A stretch of DNA of 64,000 bases from Thamnaconus septentrionalis (Eukaryota; Chordata; Actinopteri; Tetraodontiformes; Monacanthidae): the NCBI GenBank assembly GCA_009823395.1, contig CM020501.1, positions 18,273,361 to 18,337,360 of the forward strand. Reading direction: 5' to 3'. The stretch's first letter is position 1; each line of letters starts with the position of its first letter. Both the position numbers and the translations under genes were made by a program. The notes beneath the pieces are model-generated. The model searched no databases. It was not told the origin of the DNA and saw only the letters and a program-made list of their open reading frames with translations. Shown here piece after piece: positions 16,423-27,342 of this stretch.

Positions 16423-17000
16423 TTAGATGCGGTTCGTAGAGAGCTCTGTAAGCTCGCCAGATGCCCACTGGTCGATGCAAGGGGCGAGTCACACGTCCCT
16501 GACAGCGGCAACCTTAGCCAGCGGCTAACTCGGCTAGCAGCTGAAGCGTTACCCCTGCGAATTACACTGACTCCTCTCTGGGGAGACTGACACGTACAAT
16601 CATCCCAAGGATGTGCAGACGACTTGAAAATAAAAACCGTATTAGAATTTAAACCACGACGACACGCAAATGCAGCGGTGACATTTATGAGCAAAACAAC
16701 ACCAGCCGCCTGTTAGCTTGGTGGCTAGCTAGCGAGAAACAGCACGAGCCCTGCTACGGCATAAAACTATGCGGTTAAGTTTTAGTTCAAACCATGCCCT
16801 AATAACCTGTAAACGCAGGTTTCTCGGAGGTAAATAATAATGATAATAATGACATTAAACGAATAATAGATTCAGTTTTCTTCTGCACAACGCCTCGCCA
16901 AGCTGGTTGCAATGGGACTTCCTGGTATCGGCGTCACTAATGCGTAATATCCGGATTCTTTTTTTTTTTTTTTTTAATAAAAACATTATTTTGTGAGTCT
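16423..17000 (-). promoter_or_regulatory. Upstream/promoter region of rab40c
   Basis: Sequence upstream of the rab40c start. It includes an ETS-like site (CCAGGAAGT on the minus strand, near 16916-16926). The sequence from about 17010 onward is instead homologous to the ZP array spacer. No separate gene was seen. Confidence 0.35.
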
Positions 17001-17009
17001 GTATGGTTA

Positions 17010-17721
17010 AAGTAATTTAAAATTACTTTTAATGGGCGTCTTTAATAAATGAAAGCGTTTGTTGAGTAATGGCTATGGTTTTGTAATGGGAAAGCGTTGC
17101 GAAATATACTATAATAGAGCAACAACATCAAAAAAAAGATTTGTGTTGCTTTGATACTGTCGACAGATCAGGAGCAGATGGATGGGGCGTTTTTCTCATA
17201 GAGGAATTAAAAATATGTCATGGGATATGAATAAAAAGTCAATTGAAAATTAACAAAAGCGTGAGAAAAAAATATCTGTCTTTGAAGGCCCACAGTGTTT
17301 AGGTTTTTATTGAAATGACTCTTCAAACAGTAAAAATAAAAATAATCTAAAAATTATGATACACAACTACTTTTTATTTACTTCCCATTAATATAATTTT
17401 GGCGGGACAGATTAAGAAGTTTAACGGGCCGCACGTGACCGCCGGGTCATTGTTTGCCCATGTCTGCTCTAGGCAACAGCTGGATCTTTTCAAAAGAAAT
17501 TAAATCAACCCTCATGCTATTCAGAGGGAGAGGTATCTCTGCCTGTGTTTTCTTGTCAAGTGTTAAGCTTCATCAGGTGTGTGCTCCCCTCATTGGTTTC
17601 ACTTCATTGGCAGCAGCTGTGACGACGGTCACCTGCAGCATACAAAAACCAAGTGAGAGGACTTGTGCTTCACAGGCTAAGGGTGACAGGCTGCTCACTG
17701 CTGGGCCACACTGGATTGAAA
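17010..17721 (+). other. Left flank of ZP array copy A
   Basis: Bases 17010-17150 are recognisably but imperfectly related to the spacer that follows each truncated itprip piece (20985-21120 and 25697-25830). The relation then breaks and resumes, nearly identical, from about 17464 (TGCTCTAGGCAACAGCTG). So this is an older, diverged copy of the unit boundary. Confidence 0.6.
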
Positions 17722-20256
17722 ATGGCGCTGATTCATGCTAGGCTTTCGCTGCTGCTGCTTTGGTTTGTTAAGGGTCATTCTGCTAGTGACAATGGTTTGT
17801 CAGAATTAAATGCTGCAGAAGAATGGGCACAACTGAGCATGAGTATGCATGAGAACAGCAATAGCCAACGTGGTGTATTTTATGGTAGGAGTAGCCATAA
17901 AATGCCTTCCTATGGGCCTCCTGCCTTCATAGCTGTCTCGCAGAGTGAAGTTCAAAAGAGCTCTTCAAGCCAGAAAGGTTAACCAGGCTGCTGCCTCCCT
18001 ACGTCAAGGAAAAGTTACTGAAGGCTACAGCTCCTCCCCCGACCGCAGCACCAGCCAGAAAATTCTATGATGTCCTGTGTTATATTGACAGAATTCTTAT
18101 TAGAGTCAGGAAGGATGCTTTCAGGCAGAATGTCATCAACGATCTGAAATTTGGGAAATGTAATGTGACCGAGGAAAACTCCGAATACTACTACATCCGC
18201 CATTCCATGGCTGCGGACTGTGGATTTCAGAAAGAGGTTGGCACAGCCTTGTCTTTTCAGTACCTGGATTGACCTGAAATCTGACCAATGCTTTTCTTCT
18301 CTCCCCCCAACCCCATTCCAGTATAACATAGATAACTTTGTCTATAGCAACCATCTGACCTACAGGCCTACGGCTCTAATAATCAGGAACATGCCTTTTG
18401 ATGAGGAAATTCGGTGTTTATTTCACAGGTAAGGTTATTTTCTTTTTTTTTTTGGGGGAGGGGAGGGTTTGGGATATTTTTCCCCCAACTATGGTTAAAA
18501 CTTCTGAAAGTCTTACTGATGCATGAATGTCTGTGACTACTTGTTGTAGTGCTTACTAGCTTTTTGACTCTCTTGCAGGTTTTTCCACTCCTACAAACTT
18601 GGATTTCATCCCATGTTACGAGGACGAACATATTACAAGACGCTGCAAACCAATTCAATTTATACACTCACTCCTCAAGATGGTATGTTCTCCACTGCCA
18701 ATCTATGAACTCTGCAAAATTGAGAAAAGCTAATCCTTTGCTGCTTTTACCTGCTTAACTTAAAGTGTGCACAGTTGTAGAAATCTGTGTGATGTCACAA
18801 AAGGCACTACTGTCCTCTCAGGCTAGTGGCCACAGCCAGATGTTTAGTCCTATGGTAAAGACGATCTTGTCTTTGTCCACTTCAAACTTGTGAAAAGCAG
18901 TGTGACTGCTGAAAGAATTCAAGAAAATGAATGTTCACTTTAGAGCAAAACTTTTATTCTATTCAATTTTTTTTAATTCACCATTTTCATTCTGCATATT
19001 TGTCCAGCTTTATCCAGTGCACGATCAGTTCAAAGCTGACAAGTGTCTGTTGTTGCACAGTCATTGTCAGAGTTGAGGCATTGTGGGCATTTTGTTCCAT
19101 CCTAGACATTTGGAGATTTCAAATGGGAAAACGAAGCAGCGCCTTTTGATCTGAAACCATTCTCGTTTCTCATTCAGAGTTGGGAAATGAAATGACATCC
19201 TACACTTTGGGCCAGCCGATGCAGTTTGAGGCTACAAGTGCCATGATCCCAGGGCCTGGAAATCAGAGGATCTACATTGACCAATGCTTCATGACCGCCA
19301 CTTTGGACCCCAACGCCACGCCTAAACACACAATCATTGACAACCACGGGTGAGGTGACACTGCAGACCAAGGTTTTGAGGTTTGAGGCTAAACGTGTCG
19401 TCTTTCTCCAGTTGCTTGATCGACAGCATGGTGTCCAATTCCACGTTCGTCGTCGGCGACTCACCGACAAGCCAGAAGTTTAAAATGTTTGCTTTTCTTT
19501 TCAACAATGGCCCTGCCGCCTTAACTTCACAGGTACACCCAGAGCAAGTGCAAATGCATCAAAATTCCCTGGCAAATGGGGTTTCTTTGTTTTTGTTAAT
19601 TGGGGGTGGAAAATGTCTTTCAGCAACTCTACATCCACTGTCTGATATCCCATGGGAGTTCTACTCCAAGCCAGGCTGCCAAGGCTTGCACGTATGATTC
19701 CCACTCCAGGGAGTAAGTTGGTTGTTTAAGAACTTGTAAAAGTGGAAGGCTGTAAGATAAAACTGAAGTAGGATTACCCAACATTGTTTTTTTTTTTTTT
19801 TTTTTTTTCAAAGGTGGAGAGAGCTGCATGGTGACGACTCCGTGTGTGCTTGCTGTGGGACTATCTGCCCTGAGCAGTCAAATGGTAAGTTTGACTCATT
19901 TGAAGATGTAACCCTCACAGTTTTTGCTTAAAATAAATGCCACACTTCAAGAAGCCCAATTTGCTACTCGTATTTGGAACATGCGTAGGAAATTTGGTGG
20001 TGAGCAGCCAAAAATAAGCTGAAGCTGTACAACGTGCACACTGGTTTGTGTATAGCTATAATTTGGGAAATCCCTTATTTGACTTTTGGATTCAGAATAC
20101 AAAATGACTAAACTCTTTAAAAATTGTGTCTTTGCAGATAACAGTCAACCTGTCTCAAGCACTTTCTGGACAGTCAACATGAATGAGCATCCAACAAAAT
20201 GCACTGAAGTAAAGCACAGTTTGGAGGACTTCATTGTACAGGAGACTCATGATTGA
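17722..20256 (+). CDS. ZP3-like zona pellucida egg-coat protein, array copy A (one frameshift as written)
   Basis: Eight exons: 17722-18236, 18322-18428, 18579-18682, 19178-19349, 19412-19532, 19624-19712, 19814-19884 and 20138-20256. With the missing base allowed for, they give about 432 residues, the usual ZP3 size. The signal peptide is MALIHARLSLLLLWFVKG. A Cys-rich ZP-N half follows (VLCYIDRILIRVRKD, CNVTEE, CGFQKE), then a ZP-C half (IDQCFMTATLDPN, NHGCLIDS, FKMFAFLF, LYIHCLI, VCACCGTICPE). No transmembrane anchor or clear furin site is seen, as in many fish ZP proteins. Such proteins polymerise into the egg envelope (chorion). Exon 1 lacks one A near 17955 relative to copies B and C, so the literal frame stops soon after. 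Exon 1 uses a weak-looking donor (GTTGGC). The last exon reads through to ETHD and stop, unlike copies B and C. I cannot say which zp3 subtype this is. Confidence 0.88.
18785..18808. repeat. Dispersed palindrome copy in ZP intron 3
   Basis: TGTGATGTCACAAAAGGC, the same family as at 11592. It was carried along in all three array copies (also 23486-23510 and 28416-28440). Confidence 0.7.
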
Positions 20257-20298
20257 GATAAAAAATAAAACTGAAATTTTAAAAATCTGGTTGCATTG

Positions 20299-20978
20299 TC
20301 ATTGACTTTGACTTGTAGGATAAATTGTCTGTGGGCTCAGGAGTGAAGTGCAGGCTCCATATTGTGCCACGTAATCATTTATCAGCATGTTTGCATTCTT
20401 GAGGAGCTCCTGAAAATGCACGACGGCGCTCCTGTAGATGCAGTCGTGCACCACAAGGGGATGGAAGAGATTCACGGCGCTGGCCTCAGCCAGTTCAGTG
20501 GGAAGTTGAAGGACCTTATGCGCAGCAGGGTTCGCGACAAGGGCGTGGGGCAGCCACTGCTTCTCCAGGCTCTTCTCCATGAAATCCAGCAGATCTCGGA
20601 GCCTCTGTGTCACCGAGTCCGGCCTCCACTCGGACGGAGATTTGGCGAGGAGCAGATGCATTAAGGCGGTCTTGAAATGAGAATCCTTGAGGGCTCCGCG
20701 CCTGAGAGCACGCACTGCTTTCTGTGGAGGAAAAGCCCTATTTGAAGGGTCTGAGGTGGCAGGAATTTTCAGGCAAGCCTTTGGAGATCTCCTTCAGGAA
20801 GTGATCCCTGTTGGCCAGAAAGAGGCCAGAGCGTCTGCGTTGTTTGGCACAAAGGGCAGATGAAATAAGTTGGTTGTATTTGACCACCGGGTCAACGTAA
20901 AGGCTGATCTTCTTCCCAATCGGAAACGAACCATGTGGGCACCTGGAGCGTCCAGGTACCAGACGCTCGGCTCAAACG
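20299..20978 (-). pseudogene. Truncated itprip copy A (C-terminal piece only)
   Basis: On the minus strand this matches the last ~220 codons of the complete itprip at 29938-31845, down to the same ending (IYPTSQSQ). It stops matching abruptly at 20978, where array spacer begins. It has no start, no N-terminal half, and an extra frame break near 20755 (two bases fewer than copies B and C). Its stop lies 43 bp from the stop of ZP copy A, tail to tail. Confidence 0.88.
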
Positions 20979-21696
20979 AAATAATTATTTGAAATTACTT
21001 TCATTGGTTGTCCTTAAGAAATGAAAGCGTTTGAGAAATGATTAATTTTGCAATTGTAAAGCGTTGCAAAATGTACTGGAATAGAGTGACGGCATAGAAA
21101 AAGATTCATATTGGTTTGTGGGAAAGTGCAGGCTGATAATCATTTTGAAGTGTAAATGTCGTGCAGCAATATTTACCTACATTTATTTTTTGCAATCACA
21201 TTTTAATTCATGTCAGATTGGACAAATTTTGGGAGAAACGGGGACAAAACTGCCCTTTAGGTACATTTATAAACTTTAGTCTGGCCCAACACCTACTGTC
21301 CATAATTAAAATACCAATAAATGTTTTTATTACATTTATACAAATATAGATATTTTTATCTATCTATATTGACATAGATATATCTATAGAGCTATACCTA
21401 TTTCTATCAGTACATATAAATATCTATCATATATATATGTATATCTATATTATAGATATAGATATACATAAACATACTGTACATATAAATTAGACAGATA
21501 ATTACTCTGCATTCATATGATGTGGATCTAAGATGACTTGGCACGCCTCGCCTGTGGCAGCAGAAAAAAATGGGTTTTGGGCGGTCAGAACCACATGGAA
21601 AACTGCATTTGGCACAGTTATACCTATTAAATTAGAAGAGTTGTACCCAGTTGTAAAGCAACTGGGTACTTAGAAAAGCGCAATATGAATCTGAGC

Positions 21697-21738
<42 letters not shown>

Positions 21739-22415
21739 CACATCCTCATCATCTTCTCTTTCATTTTCATGACTTCCAGCAGCAGCGCTCATTTTGCCAC
21801 ACCAGGAAACAAAGTAAACAGACTGACATGCGTGCCGCCGCCCACAGCCTTGCAACACACACAGCACAGGGACGCACGTACACACTCACACACTAGTACT
21901 GTTGTGCCTTCCCTGTCAACTGCGCGGTCCTAATGTCCTTCGCATACCTCACACAAACACCAAGGCAAGCAGACAGACACACACTGCATGGCGAACCAAA
22001 CGAAAAATATATGCATGTTCCCTTTACCCGGGAGACCGGGACAAACAACGTCCCGTACGGGATGCGCCTCTTTTGGCTCAAATACGGGGCGTCCCGGCCA
22101 ATACGGGACGGTTGGCAACCCTAAAGATGACCCACTCCTAGTTTGCGGAAAATTCATTTGCTCTAGGCAACAGCTGCATCTTTTCGAAGAAATTAAATCA
22201 ACCCTCATGCTATTCAGAGGGAGAGGTATCTCTGCCTGTGTTTTCTTGTCAAGTGTTAAGCTTCATCAGGTGTGTGCTCCCCTCATTGGTTATCACTTCA
22301 TTGGCAGCAGCTGTGACGACGGTCACCTGCAGCATACAAAAACCAAGTGAGAGGACTTGTGCTTCACAGGCTAAGGGTGACAGGCTGCTCACTGCTGGGC
22401 CACACCGGATTGAAA
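20979..22415 (+). repeat. Array spacer between units A and B
   Basis: Non-coding spacer nearly identical to 25691-27342. It contains an AT-rich TATC/TATA tract (about 21340-21480), an (ATT)n run (21699-21739) and a GC-rich stretch of repeated CGGGAC/GTCCCG words (about 22030-22120). No gene was seen. Confidence 0.85.
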
Positions 22416-24959
22416 ATGGCGCTGATTCATGCTAGGCTTTCGCTGCTGCTGCTTTGGTTTGTTAAGGGTCATTCTGCTAGTGACAATGGTTTGTCAGAAT
22501 TAAATGCTGCAGAAGAATGGGCACAACTGAGCATGAGTATGCATGAGAACAGCAATAGCCAACGTGGTGTATTTTATGGTAGGAGTAGCCATAAAATGCC
22601 TTCCTATGGGCCTCCTGCCTTCATAGCTGTCTCGCAGAGTGAAGTTCAAAAAGAGCTCTTCAAGCCAGAAAGGTTAACCAGGCTGCTGCCTCCTACGTCA
22701 AGGAAAAGTTACTGAAGGCTACAGCTCCTCCCCCGACCGCAGCACCAGCCAGAAAATTCTATGATGTCCTGTGTTATATTGACAGAATTCTTATTAGAGT
22801 CAGGAAGGATGCTTTCAGGCAGAATGTCATCAACGATCTGAAATTTGGGAAATGTAATGTGACCGAGGAAAACTCCGAATACTACTACATCCGCCATTCC
22901 ATGGCTGCGGACTGTGGATTTCAGAAAGAGGTTGGCACAGCCTTGTCTTTTCAGTACCTGGATTGACCTGAAATCTGACCAATGCTTTTCTTCTCTCCCC
23001 CCAACCCCATTCCAGTATAACATAGATAACTTTGTCTATAGCAACCATCTGACCTACAGGCCTACGGCTCTAATAATCAGGAACATGCCTTTTGATGAGG
23101 AAATTCGGTGTTTATTTCACAGGTAAGGTTATTTTCTTGTTTTTTTTTTGGGGGGGAAGGGGAGGGTTTGGGATATTTTTTCCCCCCCAACTATGGTTAA
23201 AACTTCTGAAAGTCTTACTGATGCATGAATGTCTGTGACTACTTGTTGTAGTGCTTACTAGCTTTTTGACTCTCTTGCAGGTTTTTCCACTCCTACAAAC
23301 TTGGATTTCATCCCATGTTACGAGGACGAACATATTACAAGACGCTGCAAACCAATTCAATTTATACACTCACTCCTCAAGATGGTATGTTCTCCACTGC
23401 CAATCTATGAACTCTGCAAAATTGAGAAAAGCTAATCCTTTGCTGCTTTTACCTGCTTAACTTAAAGTGTGCACAGTTGTAGAAATCTGTGTGATGTCAC
23501 AAAAGGCACTACTGTCCTCTCAGGCTAGTGGCCACAGCCAGATGTTTAGTCCTATGGTAAAGACGATCTTGTCTTTGTCCACTTCCAAACTTGTGAAAAG
23601 CAGTGTGACTGCTGAAAGAATTCAAGAAAATGAATGTTCACTTTAGAGCAAAACTTTTATTCTATTCAATTTTTTTTTAATTCACCATTTTCATTCTGCA
23701 TATTTGTCCAGCTTTATCCAGTGCACGATCAGTTCAAAGCTGACAAGTGTCTGTTGTTGCACAGTCATTGTCAGAGTTGAGGCATTGTGGGCATTTTGTT
23801 CCATCCTAGACATTTGGAGATTTCAAATGGGAAAACGAAGCAGCGCCTTTTGATCTGAAACCATTCTCGTTTCTCATTCAGAGTTGGGAAATGAAATGAC
23901 ATCCTACACTTTGGGCCAGCCGATGCAGTTTGAGGCTACAAGTGCCATGATCCCAGGGCCTGGAAATCAGAGGATCTACATTGACCAATGCTTCATGACC
24001 GCCACTTTGGACCCCAACGCCACGCCTAAACACACAATCATTGACAACCACGGGTGAGGTGACACTGCAGACCAAGGTTTTTGGAGGTTTGAGGCTAAAC
24101 GTGTCGTCTTTCTCCAGTTGCTTGATCGACAGCATGGTGTCCAATTCCACGCTAAATCGGCGACTCACCGACAAGCCAGAAGTTTAAAATGTTTGCTTTT
24201 CTTTTCAACAATGGCCCTGCCGCCTTAACTTCACAGGTACACCCAGAGCAAGTGCAAATGCATCAAAATTCCCTGGCAAATGGGGTTTCTTTGTTTTGTT
24301 AATTGGGGTGGAAAATGTCTTTCAGCAACTCTACATCCACTGTCTGATATCCCATGGGAGTTCTACTCCAAGCCAGGCTGCCAAGGCTTGCACGTATGAT
24401 TCCCACTCCAGGAGTAAGTTGGTTGTTTCAGAACTTGTAAAAGTGGAAGGCTGTAAGATAAAACTGAAGTAGGATTACCCAACATTGTTTTTTTTTTTTT
24501 TGTTTTTTCAAAGGTGGAGAGAGCTGCATGGTGACGACTCTGTGTGTGCTTGCTGTGGGACTATCTGCCCTGAGCAGTCAAACGGTAAGTTTGACTCATT
24601 TGAAGATGTAACCCTCACAGTTTTTGCTTAAAATAAATGCCACACTTCAAGAAGCCCAATTTGCTACTCGTATTTGGAACATGCGTAGGAAATTTGGTGG
24701 TGAGCAGCCAAAAATAAGCTGAAGCTGTACAACGTGCACACTGGTTTGTGTATAGCTATAATTTGGGGAAATCCCTTATTTGACTTTTGGATTCAGAATA
24801 CAAAAATGACTAAACTCTTTAAAAATTGTGTCTTTGCAGATAACAGTCAACCTGTCTCAAGCACTTTCTGGACAGTCAACATGAATGAGCATCCAACAAA
24901 AATGCACTGAAGTAAAGCACAGTTTGGAGGACTTCATTGTACAGGAGACTCATGATTGA
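22416..24959 (+). pseudogene. ZP3-like gene, array copy B (several frame lesions)
   Basis: The same eight exons as copy A: 22416-22930, 23016-23122, 23281-23384, 23882-24053, 24118-24236, 24326-24413, 24514-24584 and 24840-24959. The sequence is almost identical to copies A and C, introns included. As written it has one C too few in exon 1 (near 22690). Exon 5 has a replaced patch two bases shorter (near 24153-24160) that leads into a stop. Exon 6 has one G too few (near 24411), and the last exon has one extra A that brings the stop forward to 24910. Four lesions suggest a decaying copy, although consensus errors between near-identical repeats could produce some of them. Confidence 0.8.
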
Positions 24960-25003
24960 GATAAAAAATAAAAACTGAAATTCTTAAAAATCTGGTTGCA
25001 TTG

Positions 25004-25690
25004 TCATTGACTTTGACTTGTAGGATAAATTGTCTGTGGGCTCAGGAGTGAAGTGCAGGCTCCATATTGTGCCACGTAATCATTTATCAGCATGTTTGCA
25101 TTCTTGAGGAGCTCCTGAAAATGCACGACGGCGCTCCTGTAGATGCAGTCGTGCACCACAAGGGGATGGAAGAGATTCACGGCGCTGGCCTCAGCCAGTT
25201 CAGTGGGAAGTTGAAGGACCTTATGCGCAGCAGGGTTCGCGACAAGGGCGTGGGGCAGCCACTGCTTCTCCAGGCTCTTCTCCATGAAATCCAGCAGATC
25301 TCGGAGCCTCTGTGTCACCGAGTCCGGCCTCCACTCGGACGGAGATTTGGCGAGGAGCAGATGCATTAAGGCGGTCTTGAAATGAGAATCCTTGAGGGCT
25401 CCGGCGCCTGAGAGCACGCACTGCTTTCTGTGGAGGAAAAGCCCTATTTGAAGGGTCTGAGTGTGGCAGGAATTTTCAGGCAAGCCTTTGGAGATCTCCT
25501 TCAGGAAGTGATCCTTAAGTTGGCCAGAAAGAGGCCAGAGCGTCTGCGTTGTTTGGCACAAAGGGGCAGATGAAATAAGTTGGTTGTATTTGACCACCGG
25601 GGTCAACGTAAAGGCTGATCTTCTTCCCCGATCGGAAACGAACCATGTGGGCACCTGGAGCGTCCAGGTACCAGACGCTCGGCTCAAACG
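25004..25690 (-). pseudogene. Truncated itprip copy B (C-terminal piece only)
   Basis: Minus-strand piece homologous to the last ~225 codons of itprip. It can be read for about 227 codons, but the part furthest from the stop is out of frame with the full gene in places (around 25515-25640). It ends at exactly the same junction as copy A (GGCTCAAACG followed by AAATAATTATTT). It lacks the signal/membrane region and half of the Mab-21-like fold, so function is unlikely. Confidence 0.88.
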
Positions 25691-27342
25691 AAATAATTAT
25701 TTGAAATTACTTTCATTGGTTGTCCTTAAGAAATGAAAGCGTTTGAGAAATGATTAATTTTGCAATTGTAAAGCGTTGCAAAATGTACTGGAATAGAGTG
25801 ACGGCATAGAAAAAGATTCATATTGGTTTGTGGGAAAGTGCAGGCTGATAATCATTTTGAAGTGTAAATGTCGTGCAGCAATATTTACCTACATTTATTT
25901 TTTGCAATCACATTTTAATTCATGTCAGATTGGACAAATTTTGGGAGAAACGGGGACAAAACTGCCCTTTAGGTACATTTATAAACTTTAGTCTGGCCCA
26001 ACACCTACTGTCCATAATTAAAATACCAATAAATGTTTTTATTACATTTATACAGATATAGATATTTTTATCTATCTATATTGACATAGATATATCTATA
26101 GAGCTATACCTATTTCTATCAGTACATATAAATATCTATCAATACATATATGTATATCTATATTATAGATATAGATATACATAAACATACTGTACATATA
26201 AATTAGACAGATAATTACTCTGCATTCATATGATGTGGATCTAAGATGACTTGGCCGCCCGCCTGTGGCAGAAAAAAAATGGGTTTTTGGGCGGTCAGAA
26301 CCACATGGAAAACTGCATTTTGGCACAGTTATACCTATTAAATTGTAAAGCAGTTGTACCCAGTTGTAAAGCAACTGGGTACTTAGAAAAGCGCAATATG
26401 AATCTGAGCTATTATTATTATTATTATTATCATTATTATTATTGTAACACTTCACTGAAATGTTGAAGTCGACAGTGTTCTGTTCACAATAGTCTTTATT
26501 TTCGGACTCACAGCATGAGAAATAGGAAAACGGCTCAAAGACCTCTCAACCGCACCACATGGCCAGAACATTTCACACGCTTCCTTCTTTGAGGTTCCGC
26601 CTCCACCCCAGTCCTTGACAGCCGCTGGTTCTTAAACATAAAGTTAGAGGACGTTACATTATTATCACATCCTCATCATCTTCTCTTTCATTTTCATGAC
26701 TTCCAGCAGCAGTGCTCATTTTGCCACACCAGGAAACAAAGTAAACAGACTGACATGCGTGCCGCCGCCCACAGCCTTGCAACACACACAGCACAGGGAC
26801 GCACGTACACACTCACACACTAGTACTGTTGTGCCTTCCCTGTCAACTGCGCGGTCCTAATGTCCTTTGCATACCTCACACAAACACCAAGGCAAGCAGA
26901 CAGACACACACTGCATGGCTAACCAAACGAAAAATATATGCATGTTCCCTTTACCCGGGAGACCGGGACAAACAACGTCCCGTACGGGATGCGCCTCTTT
27001 TGGCTCAAATACGGGGCGTCCCGGCCAATACGGGACGGTTGGCAACCCTAAAGATGACCCACTCCTAGTTTGCGGAAAATTCATTTGCTCTAGGCAACAG
27101 CTGCATCTTTTCGAAGAAATTAAATCAACCCTCATGCTATTCAGAGGGAGAGGTATCTCTGCCTGTGTTTTCTTGTCAAGTGTTAAGCTTCATCAGGTGT
27201 GTGCTCCCCTCATTGGTTATCACTTCATTGGCAGCAGCTGTGACGACGGTCACCTGCAGCATACAAAAACCAAGTGAGAGGACTTGTGCTTCACAGGCTA
27301 AGGGTGACAGGCTGCTCACTGCTGGGCCACACCGGATTGAAA
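25691..27342 (+). repeat. Array spacer between units B and C
   Basis: Nearly identical to 20979-22415 except for a 216-bp insertion at 26443-26658 and a few small differences. No gene was seen. Confidence 0.85.
26443..26658. mobile_element. Solo-LTR-like insertion unique to array copy C
   Basis: Alignment of the two spacers shows an extra 216-bp block inside the (ATT)n run of copy C only. It begins TGTAAC and ends GTTACA, so it has the TG..CA ends and short inverted termini of a long terminal repeat. The flanks are TTAT-type and compatible with a 4-5 bp target duplication, but this cannot be proven inside an ATT repeat. No ORF is present. A small non-autonomous DNA element is the alternative. 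Confidence 0.65.
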
